64,000 nucleotides of DNA from Iris pallida (lineage: Eukaryota > Streptophyta > Magnoliopsida > Asparagales > Iridaceae), in contig JANAVB010005597.1 of assembly GCA_029216955.1 (NCBI GenBank), forward strand, positions 43,023,811 through 43,087,810, given 5' to 3'. Both the position numbers and the translations under genes were made by a program. Positions 23,038-34,971 of the stretch are shown in pieces. Positions within the stretch are counted from its first letter, which is position 1; every line of letters starts with the position of its first letter. The notes under the pieces are model-generated. The model had not been told where the DNA came from, did not search any database, and saw nothing but the letters and a program-made list of their open reading frames with translations.

Positions 23038-26000
23038 TTGACTATTGGAGCTCCGAGGCGAGCGGCCTCAGTAACGTTGGTTCAGCATTCCACTCCGACG
23101 CACCCTCAGCAGCAGAAGCAGAAGCAATCTTCTGCAGTGGGTTGTTCTCATTGTGGGAAACCAGGCCATGTAGTGGCAGAATGTCGCAGGGCGCAGGGAT
23201 TGTGTCTGGCTTGTGGAGCACCAGACCATAGGGTCGGATCCTGCCCGAATAGGGGTGGTTCATCATCGTCCACCCTTTCTAGCTCTTCGGTGAGGGGACC
23301 AGCCCCAGTTCCAGTCCAGCAGCAGCAGCAGTATCCATTGTCGAGGTCCTTGCCGCCTCAGTCCCAGATGTTCCAGCAGCAGAACCCCCTGCAGCATGTT
23401 CAAGTCCAAGCCCAGAATCAGAGCAGGCAGCGAGGATTTCAGCAGAGTGGACCAGCACCCCAAGGGCACGGTCAGGCTATGGTGATGACCGTGGAGGAAG
23501 GATTGGCACCAGGAGAGGTAGTGGCAGGTACTATTCTCGTCAACTCCTTTCCAGCTTCAGCTTTATTTGATTCTGGTGCATCGCATTCATTTATGTCTGC
23601 ACGATTCGCGACACGGATAGAACTGGAGCCCGAGTCATTATCAGTAAGGCTCAATATACTTACTGGTAACGGACTTGTGGGAGTAGATAGGGTGTTTTCC
23701 TCGTGTCGAATCGTAGTTAGCGGTAGAGAATTCCCCGCTAGATTGATAGAGTTCTCGATGGCCGATTATGATGTGGTCCTAGGGATGGATTGGTTGAGAA
23801 ACCAGTATGCTAGGATAGACTGCCACATTGGCAGGGTTGTTTTTAGCATTCCAGGCGAGCCGGAGTTTTCTTTCTCCCGAGGCGAAGTTGAGTCATCTCC
23901 TCCGATATTACGGATGGCAGTAGCAGCAGTTCAGTTGCCCAGGATAGTCGAGGAGTTTCCAGATGTTTTCCCAGAAGAACTTCCAGGTATGCCTCCGGAG
24001 CGGGAGATCGAGTTCACTATAGACTTGATTTCCGGAACAGCCCCAGTGTCAGAGAGAGTCTACAGGATGGCGCCGTCAGAGTTGGAGATATTGTACAAGA
24101 TGATTGAAGAACTCAGAACCAAGGGATTCATTCGTGCTAGTGGATCGCCTTGGGGAGCCCCGATGCTTCTTGTGAAAAAGAAGGATGGTACGTCCAGGTT
24201 ATGTGTTGATTATCGTACCTTGAACTCAGTGACAATCAAGAACAGATACCCTCTTCCGAGGATAGATGACTTGTTTGATCAACTCAAGGGGGCTTCAGTA
24301 TTCTCGAAGATTGATTTGCGCTCAGGTTATCATCAGATCAGAGTCAGAGAGCAGGACATCCCGAAGACAGCTTTTAGATCGAGATATGGGCAGTGGGAAT
24401 TCTTTGTTAAGCCTTTTGGAGCAACCAATGCGCCGGCAGTATTCATGGACCTCATGAATCGCATCTTCATGTCTTACTTGGATCAGTTTGTGATTGTGTT
24501 CTTGGATGACATTCTGGTCTACAGCAAGAGTGAGGCAGAGCATGAGCAGCATCTCCGTATAGTTCTTCAGATCCTCAGAGAGCACCAGTTATATGCCAAA
24601 TTCAGTAAATACGAGTTCTGGCTCGATCGCATTTCGTACTTGGGTCATATCATCACTCGAGGAGGAGTAGAAGTGGATCCCCAGAAGATTGTGGCTATTG
24701 AGTCATGGCCAGTGCCCAGCACAGTTGCAGAGGTTCGTAGTTTTCTTGGATTGGCCGGCTACTACCGGCAGTTTGTTTCGGGTTTTGCTCGAATTTCAGC
24801 GCCATTGACGCAGTTGACCTGCAAGGATACGCAGTTTGCTTGGACAGCAGAGTGTCAGAGTTCTTTTGCGCAGTTGAAGCGAGGCCTGATAACAGCTTCT
24901 ATTCTCACGCTTTCAGATAGAACCGGAGGATTCTCAGTGTACTGTGATGCTTCAGGCAGAGGTTTAGGATATGTTCTGATGCAGCATGGGAAGGTAATAG
25001 CTTATGCGTCACGACAACTTCGTGATCATGAGAGGAATTACCCAACCCATGACTTGGAGCTGGCAGCAGTGGTGTTTGTACTTAAATTGTGGAGGCACTA
25101 CTTGTATGGAGACAGGGTAGAGATTTTTACCAACCACAAGAGCCTGAAGTATGTTTTCACCCAGAAGGATCTTAACATGCGTCAGAGAAGGTGGCTGGAG
25201 CTTCTTGTGGATTATGATGTCAACCTGCAGTATCATCCTAGGAAGGCCAATGTTGTTGCGGATGCATTGAGCCGGAGAGCGGGAGTTTATTTTCTAACAG
25301 TGCAACCAGAGCTGTTAGCAGATCTTCAGAAGATGGGTATTGAGGTTGTTCTCCCTTCCAGTGTGGCCTTGATGGCCAGTATGCAAGTTCAGTCCACTAT
25401 AGTCGAGAGGATCCGGATGGCGCAGTCGGCAGATTCCAAGCTTGAGCGACTCAGAGCAGAGTGTGAGGCAGGACGAAGACCAGAGTTATGTATTCATGAG
25501 GATGGTACACTTCGACATGGTAAGCGTCTTTGTGTACCCAGCGAAGATATCCGGCAGGAGATCATGTCAGAAGCGCACAGTTTGCAGTATTCCATCCATC
25601 CCGGCAGTACGAAGATGTACCGTGATATCCGACAGTATTTCTGGTGGAGTGGCATGAAGCGGGAGATAGCTCGGTTTGCCTTTCGGTGTTTGGTTTGCCA
25701 ACAAGTTAAAGCCGAACATCAGAGACCGGCTGGACTTCTTCAGCCCTTACCGATTCCAGAATGGAAGTGGGAGCATGTGACCATGGATTTTGTGACTGGA
25801 CTACCTAGATCCCCAGCTGGTAGAGATGCTATCTGGGTTATAGTTGACAGGCTCACGAAAGTGGCTCACTTTCTTCCATTCAGAGTTGGTCAGTCGACGG
25901 CTCAGTTAGCAGAGATGTACCTCAGGCAGATTGTCAGATTGCACGGTGTGCCAATCAGTATCACCTCGGACCGAGATTTAAGATTTATGTCGCACTTTTG

Positions 26001-26826
26001 GCGTAGCTTGCAAGAGAGTTTGGAAACTCATCTCCAGTTCAGTTCAACATATCACCCGCAGACAGATGGCCAGTCGGAGCGCACGATTCAGACTCTTGAA
26101 GACATGTTGCGGTCTTGCACACTTGACTTCGGTGGTTCATGGGAAGATCGCTTGCACCTGGTGGAATTCTCGTACAACAACAGTTTCCAGGCCAGTATTC
26201 AGATGGCACCGTTCGCGGCACTGTATGGTAGGAAGTGCAGATCCCCGCTAGCCTGGGATGATATTGGAGAGAGACAGATGCTCGGTCCAGAAATGATTGC
26301 CCAGACAGTTGAAGTGGTCAGGCGAGTCAGAGATCATCTTCGAGTTGCCCAAGATCGCCAGCGCCATTGGGCCGATTCTTATCGGCGCCCTCTCAAGTTT
26401 TCGGTCGACGATCATGTATTCCTGAGGATTTCGCCTAACCGTGGCGTCATTCGTTTCGGCGTACGGGACAAGCTTAGTCCTAGGTATATAGGACCGTTTG
26501 ACATTATGGAGCGAGTAGGAGATGTATCCTATCGTCTCGTTCTTCCACCGTCGCTAAGCGAGGTGCATGACGTGTTCCATGTATCCCAATTACGACGGTA
26601 TATTCCGGACCCGAGCCACATCCTGGATCATTCGAAATTAGTTGTTGGTACCAACCTTTCGTATGAGGAGAGGCCCGTGTCTATATTGGACCGGAGAGAG
26701 AAGATCCTCAAGAACAAGACTATCAAGTTAGTCCGAGTTGCTTGGGGTCATCACTCTTTGGGAGAGTCAACATGGGAGCGTGAGGATGATATCCGATCGC
26801 GATATCCTGACTTGTTTGACTCGTGA
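23038..26826 (+). CDS. Tekay/Del chromovirus gag(partial)-pol polyprotein, 5'-truncated
   Basis: One open frame of 1262 codons. Counting from 23038 (a TTG; the frame opens at 23020 and has no early ATG): two CCHC zinc knuckles (C36-C39-H44-C49 and C56-C59-H64-C69) from the end of gag; a Gln-rich linker; aspartic protease with DSGA at 178-181; reverse transcriptase at about 340-530 with D426 and the FLDD box at 488-491; RNase H with D637, E674 and D742; integrase with zinc site H847-H854-C884-C887 and catalytic D917, D978 and E1014 (DDX35E); and a chromodomain-like tail from about 1208 to the end. Copying and integration of the element are the expected roles. Oddities: gag is nearly all missing, and RNase H has Asn at 699 where the family has a catalytic Asp (TNHKSL for TDHKSL). 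The change fits CpG decay (GAC to AAC after C). Length and order place it in the Tekay/Del clade. Confidence 0.93.
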   Translation: MTIGAPRRAASVTLVQHSTPTHPQQQKQKQSSAVGCSHCGKPGHVVAECRRAQGLCLACGAPDHRVGSCPNRGGSSSSTLSSSSVRGPAPVPVQQQQQYPLSRSLPPQSQMFQQQNPLQHVQVQAQNQSRQRGFQQSGPAPQGHGQAMVMTVEEGLAPGEVVAGTILVNSFPASALFDSGASHSFMSARFATRIELEPESLSVRLNILTGNGLVGVDRVFSSCRIVVSGREFPARLIEFSMADYDVVLGMDWLRNQYARIDCHIGRVVFSIPGEPEFSFSRGEVESSPPILRMAVAAVQLPRIVEEFPDVFPEELPGMPPEREIEFTIDLISGTAPVSERVYRMAPSELEILYKMIEELRTKGFIRASGSPWGAPMLLVKKKDGTSRLCVDYRTLNSVTIKNRYPLPRIDDLFDQLKGASVFSKIDLRSGYHQIRVREQDIPKTAFRSRYGQWEFFVKPFGATNAPAVFMDLMNRIFMSYLDQFVIVFLDDILVYSKSEAEHEQHLRIVLQILREHQLYAKFSKYEFWLDRISYLGHIITRGGVEVDPQKIVAIESWPVPSTVAEVRSFLGLAGYYRQFVSGFARISAPLTQLTCKDTQFAWTAECQSSFAQLKRGLITASILTLSDRTGGFSVYCDASGRGLGYVLMQHGKVIAYASRQLRDHERNYPTHDLELAAVVFVLKLWRHYLYGDRVEIFTNHKSLKYVFTQKDLNMRQRRWLELLVDYDVNLQYHPRKANVVADALSRRAGVYFLTVQPELLADLQKMGIEVVLPSSVALMASMQVQSTIVERIRMAQSADSKLERLRAECEAGRRPELCIHEDGTLRHGKRLCVPSEDIRQEIMSEAHSLQYSIHPGSTKMYRDIRQYFWWSGMKREIARFAFRCLVCQQVKAEHQRPAGLLQPLPIPEWKWEHVTMDFVTGLPRSPAGRDAIWVIVDRLTKVAHFLPFRVGQSTAQLAEMYLRQIVRLHGVPISITSDRDLRFMSHFWRSLQESLETHLQFSSTYHPQTDGQSERTIQTLEDMLRSCTLDFGGSWEDRLHLVEFSYNNSFQASIQMAPFAALYGRKCRSPLAWDDIGERQMLGPEMIAQTVEVVRRVRDHLRVAQDRQRHWADSYRRPLKFSVDDHVFLRISPNRGVIRFGVRDKLSPRYIGPFDIMERVGDVSYRLVLPPSLSEVHDVFHVSQLRRYIPDPSHILDHSKLVVGTNLSYEERPVSILDRREKILKNKTIKLVRVAWGHHSLGESTWEREDDIRSRYPDLFDS

Positions 26827-26985
26827 GGTATAATATCTTTCTTATGCCTCATGCCTTCGATTCCTTGCTTGAATGAGTGATTGTCTGCCTAGTTATAGCT
26901 TGCATGTGATTAACGTAGCTTGTCATTGCTCCTCTAGTCTCTTGATTAAATTCTGAGGACAGAATTCTTTTAAGGTGGGTAGAGT
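26827..26985 (+). promoter_or_regulatory. 3' untranslated spacer and polypurine tract of the Tekay element
   Basis: A 159-bp spacer after the stop codon ends in TAAGGTGGGTAGAGT (26971-26985), the plus-strand primer site next to the 3' LTR. Confidence 0.8.
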
Positions 26986-29658
26986 TGTAATACCTGTGGT
27001 TCGTATTACGTATTTCTGGAATACGTGTACGTATTTATTCTTGTATTGTATGATTTCCTTGCTTAATTTTCTCCCTGGGCTTGGTTTATTCTCGGTTTGG
27101 GTTGGCTTGGTTCGGTTTGGGGTTGCTCTTGGTTCATCATGAACTAAGGGGTGAACCCCCTACCTACCACCACCACTCATATTTATTACCTATTCTTCTT
27201 CTCTCTCTTCATTAATCTCTTCTTCCTTCTCCATTAAACCCACCACCAACCAAGAACACCCCTTAGACAAGTGCAACTTGCTTCCACAAGAGAGCCCATT
27301 TTTATTGTTCCATTAGCTTCTCCTTATGTTTCTAAGACACATTAGAACTTGTCATTTTCCATTTTGAGGCTTTAATTTTTGTAGATCTAGAAGTTAGTTA
27401 TTTTCGGATTTTGGTGGTTTTGATCTATCAAAATTTTTTGTTTTCAAGTTTTGATGGTTCCATGTTGTAGAGAATTTTATTCTACCCAATTTTGACCTTT
27501 GAAAAGTTAGATTTGGACTTGTTTTGACCAAGTTATGGACTTTTGAAACCTTGGGTTCAACCATGGAGTTCTTGCTGATTTGGAGAAGACAGTGAGCAGT
27601 ATGCGCGAGCTTTTTAGCTTGCGCCACTGAGCTGCGTGTGTTCTTTAGCGCAGCGCAGTCTACCTCATATGCTGCCTTGATGAGGAGTCGTATGGACCTC
27701 ATACGCTGCCTTGATGAGGAGTCGTATGGAGTACATACGCTGCCTTGATGAGGAGTCGTATGGAGTACATACGCTGCTTTGATGAGGAGTCGTATGGACC
27801 TCATACGCTGCCTTGATGAGGAGTCGTATGGACCTCATACGCTGCCTTGAAGAGGAGTCGTATGGAGTACATATGCTGCCTTTTGGAAGCGTATGTCTTG
27901 CATACGCTGACTTGAGCGTAGCCTGACCTGAGCGTAACCTGACCTGAGCGTAGCCTGACCTGAGCGTAGCCTGACCTGAGCGTAGCCTGACTTGAGCGTA
28001 GCCTGACCTGAGCGTAGCCTGACTTGAGCGTAGCCTGACTTGAGCGCAGCCTGATATTTAGGCGCAACTGGACCTGACCCTACTTACCCTGGATCTTCTA
28101 TAGCCCTTTTGTCCTGAACTTGATAATCACGAATTTACTTGATATGTTTGGAATTGATAATTGAGCATGATGTGATAGTGACCCGTAGTGGTGCACTCCT
28201 AACATAATAACCTGACATGACCTGATAGTGATCCGTCGTGGCGCATTCCTGACAAGTACACTTGGCATGATAACCTGACATGATTATCTCGAATAGCTGC
28301 TGCGATGGCTACCTGACATGACATGACCTGTATAATTAATCTGGACACCGTGGGCGATTGTGTTTGTATAAATAAACCAGTCCTATCTTGCATCATGTCT
28401 AGGACAGGGACTCCTGAGTACCACGGTCAGGAGTACCTACTAAAATGGACTAAGGCTAATAACTAGATTAATATATTAGTCATGACGAGATTTCCCAGCT
28501 ACAGACAATCCCGTTACCTGGGCACGCCTTGGGATCTGTAGTCTGCCGTCGAGTAGGGCACATTTCCAGCACACTGTCATGTGTTGCACCCTTCAAGCTA
28601 CCTAAGGGTACATTCGTTTCCTGGACGATGTACCCACCTGAATTCAACTCTAAATCCTTCAACCCGGGTAACCTGGATGGTCTGCAGGGCTTGTGGCTGT
28701 GGAATAATCTCACTGCATCTTGTTAGTAATTGGGCTTGTGACAACCCTAGTTAGTTAAAGTATCAAGTCGTAATTCTTGCTTGGCCGTGAAGTGATTGGA
28801 CGGAGTCTAACCAGTCTAGTCTTGTCCTGATCCAGTTCCAGATTATTGAATGACTAGAATGCTTGTATTTATTTTACCGATAAATGGTGAGAATTTCAAG
28901 TTCTGTTCAGACGAAGGGTTACAACCCCGGTCCTTGTTTGGTTTACGGGTTGTAACCTGGTTATCTGAATAGTTCCATGGTTATCTCGTCGTATATCATC
29001 CTGATGTATTTTCTTTATTTTCAGTTCTTACTTTTATCTATATCTTGTGCTGATTGCTGGTTTTAGTTCTTAAGTGAAGCCTCCTTTGTGGCACTTGCTC
29101 TTTCTGGGGTCTGACCCAGCTGGTTTTGTGTGGCCAGATTTCGGAGCAGCTCCAGAGGATCTACCGACCTTCCTGCCAGATGGTGAACACTAGAAGGAAT
29201 CCCGACAACGAGTGGGTTTTATTTTGGCTCTCCCACTCTATTGTAAAAATATTCTTTTGAGGCGTTTAGCCGACGAGCACCTGTTTAGCTCGATTGTACT
29301 TACTTACTGTCTGCCTACGGGCTGTAACATGATTAACAGATCCTAGGGTTGATCATGTATGACTAAACTCTTGCTATTCCTGACATTTTGTAACGACTAG
29401 CTTCATGATCAACTGAATATGTAATGTTTGGGATGCCTTACTATTGTATATTTAATGATCATATATCTTGTGACTTTTACTTACTTGCTTGTAGTTGAGA
29501 CACTAGGCTTGTTCATGACCTTAAGAGACTGTTGGCTTGTAGATAAACCCTCATGTATCTAGACAGTCGTGACCGTACAGCGAGATGGATTCCATTTCAT
29601 ATACGTAGCTGGCTATGTCTGCCCCCGCTCTCCAGTATTCTGGTTCTGGGGCGTGACA
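26986..29658 (+). repeat. 3' LTR of the Tekay element
   Basis: A 2673-bp LTR from TGTAATACCTGTGG to GGTTCTGGGGCGTGACA. It carries the 34-bp array (27668-27905, about seven units), the 16-bp array (27913-28052), hairpin 1 (28406-28438) and hairpin 2 (28917-28957). It differs from the 5' LTR at scattered sites and in repeat number, so the insertion is older than the LARD at 1-8735. Confidence 0.92.
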
Positions 29659-29663
29659 AAATA

Positions 29664-30339
29664 CATGATTGCCAGTTCACTGTTAGTTTAGAATTCCTTT
29701 GGGTGAATGAAATTCGAATGGATATTGATTTAGTATATATCAAACTGTCAATGAAATTGATTGGCATATTAACTGTCAATTGATTCCTGGAAATTACTTC
29801 TATTGACTGTCAATGTTAAGTTAACTATGGAGTCATGCATATTTCCTTTACTGTCAACTCCTATTCCCACATGACACTGTCAATTGTTTCACTTTGAACT
29901 GTCAATTTAGTTCCATGTTGGTTAATATATAAACTGTCATTTGATTTCTTATTTTAAAACTGAATTAAAGTTTAGATTTCCATGTTAAATCCATGTGCAT
30001 GAGTTTAGTTCACTGTAATGTGGGGGTTTGTGTTGGATGTAGGAAATTGGGTTTTGGGATGATATGAATTTCGAAATTGGTTGGGATAGTATAAACTGTC
30101 ATTGTATTTCTGAGCTTGTACACTGATTTTCAGTTTCAAATAACAACTCTCTACACATGATACAACCTCACTCTACACACACACACACACACATGTATCA
30201 TCACTGTTACACCTTAAACCAATTGACCCTATCACTACACTACCACACCCACATGATACACATTGCTAGCTAAGACACTGAATTTTCTCCATGTGTAGCA
30301 CACACCCACAGCGATGTATATTCAACTCTCTACACACAC
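29664..30339 (+). repeat. Old LTR-like sequence between the Tekay and LARD insertions
   Basis: Continues the sequence broken by the Tekay element at 20439. It is rich in ACTGTCA and TGTCAATT words (about 29690-30110), then turns CA-rich, with a (CA)n run at 30175-30193. No coding signal. Confidence 0.45.
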
Positions 30340-30560
30340 TGTAATGCTCGTCTTGCCGTATCAGTATTTTATACGGATACGTATTTATTTGAGTAGTATT
30401 TCGTATTTATCGATTTGCGTGATATTTTAAAATTTTCCTAAGTGTAGGATTTTCATGACTTGGTTTAACTTGGTTTGGTTTAGTTTGGTTCCTTGTGAGG
30501 TGAGGTGTATGGTTTAGATTGAGTGGAGAGGAATGAATGGTGGAGATCACCTGAGCTTGT

Positions 30561-30567
30561 TATATAA
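30561..30567 (+). promoter_or_regulatory. LTR TATA box
   Basis: TATATAA followed about 10-70 bp downstream by a CT-rich stretch ending CACCAAACCCTAGCC, the usual look of a plant LTR promoter and leader. Transcription would start near 30590-30600. The same box is at 35193-35199. Confidence 0.6.
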
Positions 30568-30978
30568 GCCACTTTTTCTCTCCCCCTCCTCATTCACCCT
30601 CATTCATTTCTTTTTCACCAAACCCTAGCCATTGGAGAGAGGCAAGTACACCTTGCCGAACCTTGAACAAATTTATTTCTGTTTGTTCCATCTTCTTCCT
30701 TGCATGATTCTAAGCAGGTTTAGAACTTGGAGTTTTCGGTTTTACCGAGTGGATTGTTGTAGATCTAGCTTTGTGGTAATTTCGGTTTTCATGGGTTTTG
30801 ATCTGTCAAACTTGCATGTTTTTGTCAACTGATGGTTCCATGTTACATAGAATTTCATCTTACCCAAATTTGACCCATGGGAGTCTGGATTTGGGTTCCT
30901 ATTGTTGTTTGGAGGAGCTTGGATGTCCTGGTATTTTCCATAGACATGTTCTCTGTGAGAGCTGTCAATTTTGCTTCT

Positions 30979-32305
30979 GGCCGCATGAGCACTTTTGCTT
31001 CTGGCCGCATGAGCGTTATTTATTGCATGGCCTTTTAATTTAATTGTTTGCAAGCTTGCATGCAACTTGCCTGAGCCGCATAGGCCATTGGTTATTCCCA
31101 GCCGCATGGGCCTTGGTCATTAGCATTAAATAATTGCTTGTATTAAATATTCACCATTAGTATTAATTATTTAGCTTTGGCCTTAAGCATAATATCATTT
31201 TCTTGCATGCTTATATGCAAGCAGTGAGCCGCATGACTTTATTATTGTACGCATACATTATCAAGCAAGTGGGCCGCATGGGAAATTTGTGCCTGGCCGC
31301 ATAGGTTTTTGAAGATGAATGCATTATAATAATATTATATTCCATGCATTAGGCTTCAGCCGCATAGGCTTTTGAAAATGTGACACTTTTTGCATTTAAG
31401 TCCCTATTCCTTATGACTTAATGCCTTTTGCATATAAGTCATTTTTCATTATTTCGTAATACTTTAAGTATTGGTCCTTTATGTTCTAATGATTTCCAAA
31501 GTGCTGTGCTTAATGACTTTTTGTATTTAGGTCCTTAACATTTAATAGTTTATGCATTTAAGGCCTTCCCTTGGACAGGCTAGCCGCATAAGACTTTGTG
31601 TGCTTTAAAAGCCTTTTTGCATTTAGGTCCCCTTGGGAGACTCAGCCGCATATGGAGCAATTGAGAGCCGCATGGCTCACTTGTACTGTGATATTTTTTT
31701 TATCTTGCAGAAAAGAAAAAGGAGCCGCATACACTTGCCAATGCATACTTGCCATCAACTGCATGGCCATTATTTATTTATTTTTGTTTGTATTTTCATA
31801 CAAGCAAATGTGAGACTGAGCCGCATGGCCTCTTCCCACTTGCTGGCCGCATGGCCATTGTACTTTGGACTTTGAATTTAATATTGGATCGCCTGGCTTT
31901 TATTGAGTTGCCTGTACTTGCAGGATATATTTTATTATATGTCATCATTGCTTGGCCACGTGAACGAATATTTAAATGGTTCACGTGAACCTTTTCTTAT
32001 TGCATTAATTGTGGGGGGTCCCACATAGCTTCTTTTAGTTGACTTGCTTGCTGAAGTGGGAGTTTGCATTTAATGAGGGTCCCACTATCTTTTGTCTTAT
32101 TTGATTTTATGGCCTATTTATTGTTTCCTGACCACATGGGGTCCCTCCCACTCTTGGCCGCAGGCACAATTGTATGCTAGCCGCATATGGCTTGCTGGCC
32201 TTAAAGGGTTGACTGATTGTATTTAATTAATTTCGGAGCCGCATGGGTGGCCTCCCACTCTCTTTGACCGCATGTTTGTTCTCCCACTTTTGGACCGCAT
32301 GGGTC
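30979..32305 (+). repeat. Dispersed GCCGCAT heptamer array in the LARD LTR
   Basis: I count 16 GCCGCAT, all on the plus strand, plus two ACCGCAT near 32270-32305, in 1.3 kb of otherwise AT-rich LTR. I noticed no copies on the opposite strand. Chance would give fewer than one. The array is repeated in each LTR copy. Confidence 0.7.
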
Positions 32306-32812
32306 CCACTTTGATTGTTTAAATATTTTATTTGCCTGAATTGTGGTCAGAATTTCTTCCCACTCCCAACATGAAAATTGTAGAGTTTCTCCTTGGCTTC
32401 AAGAATATATATATTATTAATATATTATTATTTAATTGTGCAAGTTTCTTCCTTCTTTAATAAATGACATGACACGACGGTGACCCGTAGTGGTGCACTC
32501 TTGAAATGAACTTGACATGATATTTTTGAAATGATATTCTTGACTTGATAATTGACAGTGATAACTTGACATGATATGCTTGACCTGATTCTTGATAGTG
32601 ACCCGCCGTGGTGCACTCTTGACATGATAACTTGAAATGATAAATGATAATTCTTGATAGTGGCCCGTCGTGGCGCACTCTTGATAAGTAATAATGATAA
32701 TGATAGTAGCCCGTCATGGCGCACTCCTGACAAGAATTAATTAGTATCCTGACACCGTGGGTGATTGTGTTTGTACAAATGAACCCGTCTCGTCTTGCAT
32801 CATGTCTAGGAC

Positions 32813-32846
32813 ATGAATCCCTGGTTTCCCACGGTCAGGGATTCAT
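32813..32846 (+). other. Conserved LTR hairpin 1, LARD form (5' LTR)
   Basis: ATGAATCCCTG (32813-32823) pairs perfectly with CAGGGATTCAT (32836-32846) around a loop ending CCCACGG. The surrounding sequence aligns with the Tekay LTR at 21911-21943, where both arms have a different sequence but still pair. The 3' LTR copy (37448-37481) has one change that keeps a G-U pair. Confidence 0.6.
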
Positions 32847-34222
32847 ACTGAAATGGACTAAGGCTAATTACTAGAATAATCCAGTAGTTCATGGAGAGAC
32901 TTTTCCAGTTACCTGTTGCCCCTTTGATCCCGGCCTTATATATATATACATGGGATTTGTTGCTATCCGTCGAGATGAGCGCACTTCCAGCCCGCCGTCG
33001 AGTGTGGTACCTTAGGACACATGTATCTTACTACAGTGTGTCTGCTATAACATGCTATCTTTTCCTTTTCTTTGCTGGGGTCATTCAGGTAGTAACAAAC
33101 GGGTAATTGGACTTGGAAGAATCTCATTGCATCTTGCTAGTAACTAGGCCTGTGATAACCCTAGTTAGTTAAAGTATCAAGCCGTACTTATTGCTTGGCC
33201 GTGATTGATTGAATGGAGTCTAACTCAGTCTAGTCTTGACTTGATCCTGCACAAGATTGTCACATGACTTGATTGTTCATATTCGCCCTGTCCTGTACAT
33301 GATCGTTATATGTCCTGATTTCTTATTTTATCCTGCCGATAAATGGTGGGAGAAACCAAGTTCTGTTCAGACGAAGGTTTACAACCCCGGTCCTTGTTTG
33401 GTTTACGGGTTATAACCTGGTTATCTGAATAGTCCCATGGTTATCTCCTCGTATATCACCTTTCCAGTTCTATTTATTTAACATGTTCTCCAGTTTACTT
33501 TTCGTCAAAATGATGATTTACTTACTGTCTTCCTATGTTCGGGATAAGTGCATTGGTACTGCACGAATCTCGATCCTCCCTTACTTATTGCTTGTTGTTT
33601 GCTATTGATTGCTGGTTTTAAGTTCATAGTTCGGCCTCCTTTGTGGTACTTGCTATTTGGGGTCTGACCCCACTGGTTTTGCATGGCCAGGTTCTAATAG
33701 AAGAGCCCGAAGGATCTACCGCAACATCTACTCGACGGTGACCAGCCGGAGCACCAGAGTGCCTCAGTGGGTTTCTTCTTCATTCTCCCACTGATATGTA
33801 AATTCTCCTCTTGTAACGTTTAGCCCCGAGCACGTGTTTAGCTATTGTTTGGTATTTTCTTGATATTGTAGCCTACGAGCATAAACATGATATGTGTATT
33901 CTAGACTATAGCTAGTCCTTATCATGTACGACTAATATTCTAGCTAGTCCTCAGTTCTATGGTACTGGCTTCATGATCATTCATGTATATATGGTTCGGG
34001 ACGCCTTACTATTGTATGTATGAGGATCGTACTCTTTGCTCTTGTGTAACTGCCTGTGTTTGAGATACCTAGGATTGTTAAACCATAGGATTGACTGATG
34101 GCTTGTAAAGTAACCCCCATGTCTTGACAGCTTATACGTGATTTCAGAGTATTAACGTACTTTGGAATTGCGTAGCTGGCTGTGTCCGCCTCCGTCCAGT
34201 ATTCTGGTTCTAGGGCGTGACA

Positions 34223-34971
34223 TGGTTTTAGTGGTGGCCCATGCAGGTCTGAATCTCGATTTTCAGATTTGTGGGGGTTACCATGTTTAGATATCTCAAT
34301 CACGATTATCCTTATTGATCTCCTTCGGATTATTCTCTATCTCTGATACTTGACTTGATATCTGTTTTGATCGTTGGTCATTCCTGTTCCCATGATTTGA
34401 TCTTGTGTCCTTCAACTTTCAAGGGCACTGTTCTTGATCATTCTTATTATCTTGTTCGTGTTTTGCCGAGGGCAGCTCAGCATTCTTCAGCCAGGCCAGC
34501 TATGGAGGATCAGTCTCAGCATGCAAGTAGAGATGTCAGTCCATCCTGATCAGCCGTTTGCTTCTGTCTTCGTATCTTGAGACAGATACATGAAATTTAT
34601 TTGTCTCAACTACGATGACACGTCCTGGGTAGAGTCATGTCTTGAACTAAGTCATTGGTACCGACTTACCTTGAGGCCTGACTTTTATCCATTTTTGGTA
34701 GTCAGCTTAGGCCAGCAAGTACGTTGGTTCCTACACAACTGTCTCAGGAGTCATATTGATCCATATGCCTCCAGCCCTTCTTGATCATGATTGTATTTGT
34801 TCTTGTGCATTTATTTTCCGCTTACGCATTTTATTTACATTCCTGATTGCTTTATTTTCCTTACTTGTCGTGCCTTGACTTATTGAGATCGTTGAGTTTT
34901 CTGGAGCTTTTGTTTTGCTCGACTAGCCTCAGGAAATTTCGAGGAAGAAATTTTTCTAAGGGGTGGAGAGT
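34223..34971 (+). mobile_element. Short non-coding interior of the LARD
   Basis: Starts TGGTTTTAGTGGTGGCCCAT. The first bases could be a primer-binding site, but I cannot match it to a known tRNA. It ends with TTTCGAGGAAGAAATTTTTC and the purine tract AAGGGGTGGAGAGT (34958-34971). Frames at 34355-34549, 34590-34784 and 34847-35062 have no recognisable domain. The first could be a remnant of a gag start, but I cannot support it. Confidence 0.85.

Larger units (their letters stand above)
20440..29663 (+). mobile_element. Tekay/Del-type Ty3-gypsy chromovirus, full span with target-site duplication
   Basis: The element proper is 20445-29658. AAATA stands directly before the 5' LTR (20440-20444) and directly after the 3' LTR (29659-29663), a 5-bp target duplication showing that both outer ends are original. 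Order is 5' LTR (3' part deleted), gag remnant, protease, reverse transcriptase, RNase H, integrase, chromodomain, polypurine tract, 3' LTR. The end of the 5' LTR, the primer-binding site and most of gag are missing, so the copy cannot prime its own reverse transcription. Confidence 0.92.
30340..34222 (+). repeat. 5' LTR of the LARD
   Basis: A 3883-bp LTR starting TGTAATGCTCGTC and ending GGTTCTAGGGCGTGACA. It has a TATA box (30561), a pyrimidine-rich leader to about 30640, a GCCGCAT-rich block (30979-32305), four CCCGTxGTGGxGCACTC-type modules (32480-32725) and hairpin 1 (32813-32846). The medium frames here (30742-31107, 31598-31813, 32428-32733 and others) recur in every copy and show no family. 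Confidence 0.92.

Noticed and set aside
30742..31107. 121-residue minus-strand frame found identically in four LTR copies
   Set aside because: Identity reflects LTR duplication plus the contig overlap, not selection. It covers the GCCGCAT array and has no recognised domain.
32428..32733. Minus-strand frames over the CCCGTxGTGGxGCACTC modules
   Set aside because: They follow repeated non-coding LTR modules and are present in every LTR copy, with no protein family.
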